A DNA stretch of 64,000 nucleotides from the NCBI GenBank assembly GCA_964494205.1, contig CAZBRD010000017.1:1-64000 (forward strand), in the 5' to 3' direction. A model generated the notes under the pieces. That model searched no databases. It was not told the DNA's origin and saw nothing but the letters and a program-made list of their open reading frames with translations. The position numbers and the translations under genes were made by a program. Below, in pieces: positions 60,834-64,000 of this stretch; within the stretch, counting starts at the first letter, position 1, and each line of letters begins with the position of its first letter. The stretch is from JBBTCX01 sp964494205 (lineage in GTDB: Bacteria; Planctomycetota; Phycisphaerae; UBA1845).

Positions 60834-63056
60834 ATGATGAAGTCGATGATGAAACGGTTGGCAAGTTGTTTCCTTTTGTTTGCGACGCTTTCGGCTGGAT
60901 CGGTTCACGCAAATGACTGGCCGTTCTGGCGCGGGCCGGAGCAGACGGGGGCAAGTCGTGAAAAGGCCGTGGTCACTTCATGGTCGCAGGAGGGCGAGAA
61001 CCTGCTGTGGAAAGTGCCGATCGACGGGCGCACGACGCCGATCCTGATCAAGGATCGGTTGTACGCGATCGCGCCGGTTGGCCAGGGTCTTGGGTTGGCT
61101 GAGCGGGTGCTGTGTCTCGACGCAAACACCGGCAAGACTCTTTGGGAACAAGTATTCAATCCATTTGATACCGACGTGGTTGAGAATCGTCTTGGGTGGA
61201 CGTCGGTCGTCGGCGACCCGGAGACGGGAAACATCTATGCCCACACCTCCGGGGGTGAGTTCGTTTGTCTTAATGGCGACGGCAAGAGGCTGTGGGACGT
61301 GTCAATGACCGAGGAGTTCGGTCGCATCAGCGGGTACGGCGGGCGATTGCACACGCCGATCATCGATGAAGATCGCGTCATCATCAGTTTTCTCAGCTCG
61401 AGCTGGGGCGATCAGGGAAAACCGCTGCACCGGTATGTGGCGTTCGACAAGAACTCGGGCGAGGTCGTGTGGTGGGCGGCGCCGGGCGGCGCCCCCTATG
61501 ACACGACGTATGCGACGCCGGCGGTAGCGGTGGTCAACGGTGTGCGAATGCTCGTCGCACCGAATGCCGACGGAAACATCTATGGTTTGCGGGCGAGGAC
61601 CGGTGAGACACTCTGGTCGTACAAGCTGAGCAAACGCGGGTTGAACACGGCTGCGGTTGTCGACGGGAATTATGCGTACGTCACGCACAGCGAGGAGAAT
61701 CACGGCACCACGGTGATGGGCAGTATCGTTTGCATCGATGCATCCAAGACGGGCGACATTACAGAATCGGGCACTGTGTGGCGGGTTGACGGCTGCGAGG
61801 CGGGCTATGCTTCGCCGGCGATTTCGAACGGACGTTTGTACATTGTGGACAACTCAGCCGACTTGTACTCGTTTGACGCAAAGACGGGAAAACAGAACTG
61901 GAGATTCAAGCTGGGGCGCGTCGGCAAGGGTTCACCGACGGTGACATCCGATGGCATCATCTATGTCGGCGAGCAGAACGGCATTTTCCATATCGTGAAA
62001 GACGAAGGCGACAAGTGTACCTCGCTGGATCGTGAAGAGTTCACGCGTCCCGATCATGCGATCGATGAGATTTACGGCTCGCCGATTGTCACGAATGGCC
62101 GCGTGTATTTCATGACGCGGTACAACACGTATTGCCTCGGAAAGAAGGACACACCCAAACAAACGGTTTCAATCCCGCCGATGCCCGCGGAAAAGCCGCA
62201 GGACGGAGTCGGCAAGCTGCTGATCGTTCCGGGAGAAATCACGGTCGCGCCGGGTGAACCGGTGAAGTTCAAGACGCGCGTCGTGGAAGGGAAGATGCCC
62301 AGCGAGGCCGTCGAGTGGAGCGTCGAGGGCGTCAAGGGTCAGATGACACCCGATGGCACCTTTACGGCAGGAGCTGATCTGAAGTTCGCTGCGGGAACGG
62401 TAACCGTCAAGGCCGGCGAAGTGAAGGCGACAGCCCGATTGCGCGTGAGCCCCAAGCTCCCCTTCCGTGAGGACTTCGACGGGTTCGCGGTTGATGCAGT
62501 TCCACCGGGCTGGTTGGACGCGAAGAATAAGTGCAAAGTGGTCGAGCGCGACGGCAGCAAGGTGTATCGCAAGCTGGCGGATAACCCGTCGCCGCCTTTC
62601 ATGCGTGTGCGCTCGTACATGACGTCGCCGATCGCTGGTGGCTACACGATCGAGGCGGACATTTTGGGCACGCCCAAGGGTGAGCGATTCAAGCCGGATA
62701 TGGGGCTGGTAAACACACGGTATTTCCTGGCGCTCATGGGCGGCGATCAGGTGCTGCGTTTTGAGACCTGGGGAGCAGTACCGAGGATTCGCCATGACGT
62801 GCCGTTCGCGTGGAAAACTGATACGTGGTATCGAATGAAATGCCGCGTGGAACTGGCGGACGGGAAAGCGAAATTGCTCGGCAAGGTTTGGCCGCGAGAA
62901 GAAAAAGAGCCGGAGAAGTGGTCGATCGAGTTTACTGACCCTACCCCGCATTCCGAGGGCAGCCCTGCGTTGTTCGGTTATTCGCCCGGTACGACGACAA
63001 AGAGCGCCGGTCCGGAAGTGTATTTCGATCACGTGGTGGTGTCGAAGAACGAGTAG
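60834..63056 (+). CDS. PQQ-propeller secreted protein
   Basis: A 740-residue exported protein. The signal peptide (RLASCFLLFATLSAGSVHA, cleavage before NDWP) precedes a beta-propeller with PQQ-like repeats (LCLDANTGKTLWEQVF, AFDKNSGEVVWWAAPG, LRARTGETLWSYKL, DAKTGKQNWRFKLG). C-terminal beta-sandwich-like domains follow after about residue 455 (VAPGEPVKFKTRVVEG and later YTIEADILGTPKG). Of PQQ-containing outer-membrane or periplasmic type, common in planctomycetes. It is followed by a second, partial propeller gene in the same direction. Confidence 0.88.
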   Translation: MMKSMMKRLASCFLLFATLSAGSVHANDWPFWRGPEQTGASREKAVVTSWSQEGENLLWKVPIDGRTTPILIKDRLYAIAPVGQGLGLAERVLCLDANTGKTLWEQVFNPFDTDVVENRLGWTSVVGDPETGNIYAHTSGGEFVCLNGDGKRLWDVSMTEEFGRISGYGGRLHTPIIDEDRVIISFLSSSWGDQGKPLHRYVAFDKNSGEVVWWAAPGGAPYDTTYATPAVAVVNGVRMLVAPNADGNIYGLRARTGETLWSYKLSKRGLNTAAVVDGNYAYVTHSEENHGTTVMGSIVCIDASKTGDITESGTVWRVDGCEAGYASPAISNGRLYIVDNSADLYSFDAKTGKQNWRFKLGRVGKGSPTVTSDGIIYVGEQNGIFHIVKDEGDKCTSLDREEFTRPDHAIDEIYGSPIVTNGRVYFMTRYNTYCLGKKDTPKQTVSIPPMPAEKPQDGVGKLLIVPGEITVAPGEPVKFKTRVVEGKMPSEAVEWSVEGVKGQMTPDGTFTAGADLKFAAGTVTVKAGEVKATARLRVSPKLPFREDFDGFAVDAVPPGWLDAKNKCKVVERDGSKVYRKLADNPSPPFMRVRSYMTSPIAGGYTIEADILGTPKGERFKPDMGLVNTRYFLALMGGDQVLRFETWGAVPRIRHDVPFAWKTDTWYRMKCRVELADGKAKLLGKVWPREEKEPEKWSIEFTDPTPHSEGSPALFGYSPGTTTKSAGPEVYFDHVVVSKNE

Positions 63057-63102
63057 TTATTCACGTTGAGGCAACAAGCGATCATGTGGAAGTCGACAAC
63101 TA

Positions 63103-64000
63103 TGAAGACGAGAATCTCGATCATGCGATCGATCATTTGTGTTTTGCTCCCGCTTGCGGCGTGCTCAGTCGCACAGGGTGAACCGCTCGCCAAGGCGAAA
63201 AAGGGCGACTGGACCATGTGGGGCGGTTCGCCGGACCGCAATATGGTGTCCGGCGAGACCGGCATTCCTGCCGAATGGGACATTAAGGCCAAAAAGAACG
63301 TCAAGTGGATGGCGCCTTTGGGCTCGCAAACCTATGGAAACCCCATCGTCGCCAAGGGGAAAATATTCATCGGCACAAACAATGGCGGAGAGTTTCGTCC
63401 TCATAGCAAGGGTGACAAGGGAATCGTGCTCTGCCTCGAAGAGGCGACCGGCAAGATGCTCTGGCAGGCAACGCACGACAAACTGCCGACGGGACGCGTG
63501 AATGATTGGCCGGAACAGGGCATTTGCTCCTCCGCGTTTGTGGATGGCGACAAGATTTATTACGTGAGCAATCGGTGTGAGTTGATCTGCGCGGATGTTG
63601 AAGGCTTCCTTGACGGGGAAAACGACGGCCCGTTTAAGGATGAAAAACACACCGAATCGCAGGACGCGGACTTCGTCTGGGTACTCGACATGATCGAGGA
63701 GCTTGGCGTGTTTCCGCACAATCTGGCTACGTCGTCGCCGGTTATTGCGGGCGACACGATCTTTCTTCACACGTCAAATGGCGTCGACGAAGGACACTTG
63801 AATCTGCCTTCGCCGGATGCGCCTTCCTTCATCGCGGTCGACAAGAAGACTGGCAAAGTGATCTGGGAGCGGAAAGACCCGGCGAAGAACATTCTTCATG
63901 GTCAATGGTCGTCGCCGGCGTATGCAAAGATCAACGGGAAGGGATTGGCGATTTTCGGCGGCGGCGACGGGTGGTGCTATGCGTTCGATGAAAAGAACGG
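63103..64000 (+). CDS. Second PQQ-propeller secreted protein, cut by the window edge
   Basis: An open frame that runs off the right edge. It begins with an ATG at 63103 (an in-frame ATG six codons earlier, at 63085, is an alternative). A signal peptide (SIICVLLPLAACSVAQG, where AAC may be a lipobox) is followed by KGDWTMWGGSPDRNMVSG, typical for this family, and by PQQ-like repeats (CLEEATGKMLWQATHD, AVDKKTGKVIWERKDP). A tandem paralogue of the previous gene. The 3' end is not in the window. Confidence 0.85.

Overview
The window looks like the chromosome of a planctomycete or a close relative (inference from gene content). It has a CRTAC1-type FG-GAP/UnbV protein, two tandem PQQ-propeller secreted proteins, small MJ0042-like zinc-ribbon proteins, several long secreted proteins without a recognisable domain, and genes that often lack a strong Shine-Dalgarno. 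A clear accessory region of about 25 kb is joined to housekeeping DNA. The junction lies near an initiator tRNA gene at 25.7 kb.

Bases 1-25,400 form a mobile or defence island. Almost every gene is on the minus strand, often with 4-base start/stop overlaps. From right to left it carries: a plus-strand PIN-like protein at the edge; a four-gene recombinase module (74-aa protein, DUF2924 protein, large serine recombinase, HTH-like protein); a type I restriction-modification operon with two different hsdM genes, an unknown coupled gene, one hsdS and one hsdR; an XRE repressor plus ImmA/IrrE-type protease; an unknown DNA-binding-like protein; a sigma-70-like factor whose ribosome site lies in a 10-bp hairpin; a primase-helicase; a ParB-methyltransferase fusion; an MT-A70 methyltransferase; a zinc-ribbon protein; small- and large-terminase-like genes; and a short tyrosine recombinase. 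No portal, capsid or tail gene is visible. The left part is therefore a remnant prophage, a satellite-like element, or a prophage cut by the window edge. A 15-bp palindrome, TTCCA-N5-TGGAA, sits upstream of the terminase genes and, twice, upstream of the methyltransferase genes.

Bases 25,700-64,000 are mostly backbone: initiator tRNA, purD, two overlooked 40-aa lipoprotein-like genes, an outer-membrane barrel protein, a parvulin, mfd, gatB, clpX, an orphan sensor kinase, an M28 peptidase, an ABC exporter pair, a glycosyltransferase, a phenylacetate-CoA-ligase-like enzyme, the FG-GAP/UnbV protein and the PQQ proteins, with several unknown secreted or membrane proteins between them.

The backbone is sprinkled with short palindromic repeats. 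R1 is an intergenic element of about 90 bases with three hairpins, and its three copies show compensatory changes. R2 (about 32 bp, CCACGGCCAAGC...GCTTGACCGTGCCACC) and R3 (CCCTCACCC...CTCTCCCTAAGAGGGAGAGGG) occur both between genes and, without breaking the frame, inside genes: gatB, the ABC permease and the glycosyltransferase. A separate 24-bp palindromic tandem repeat lies in frame inside the terminase gene. One secreted-protein gene near 49 kb is split by a single in-frame TGA beside another pair of palindromes.
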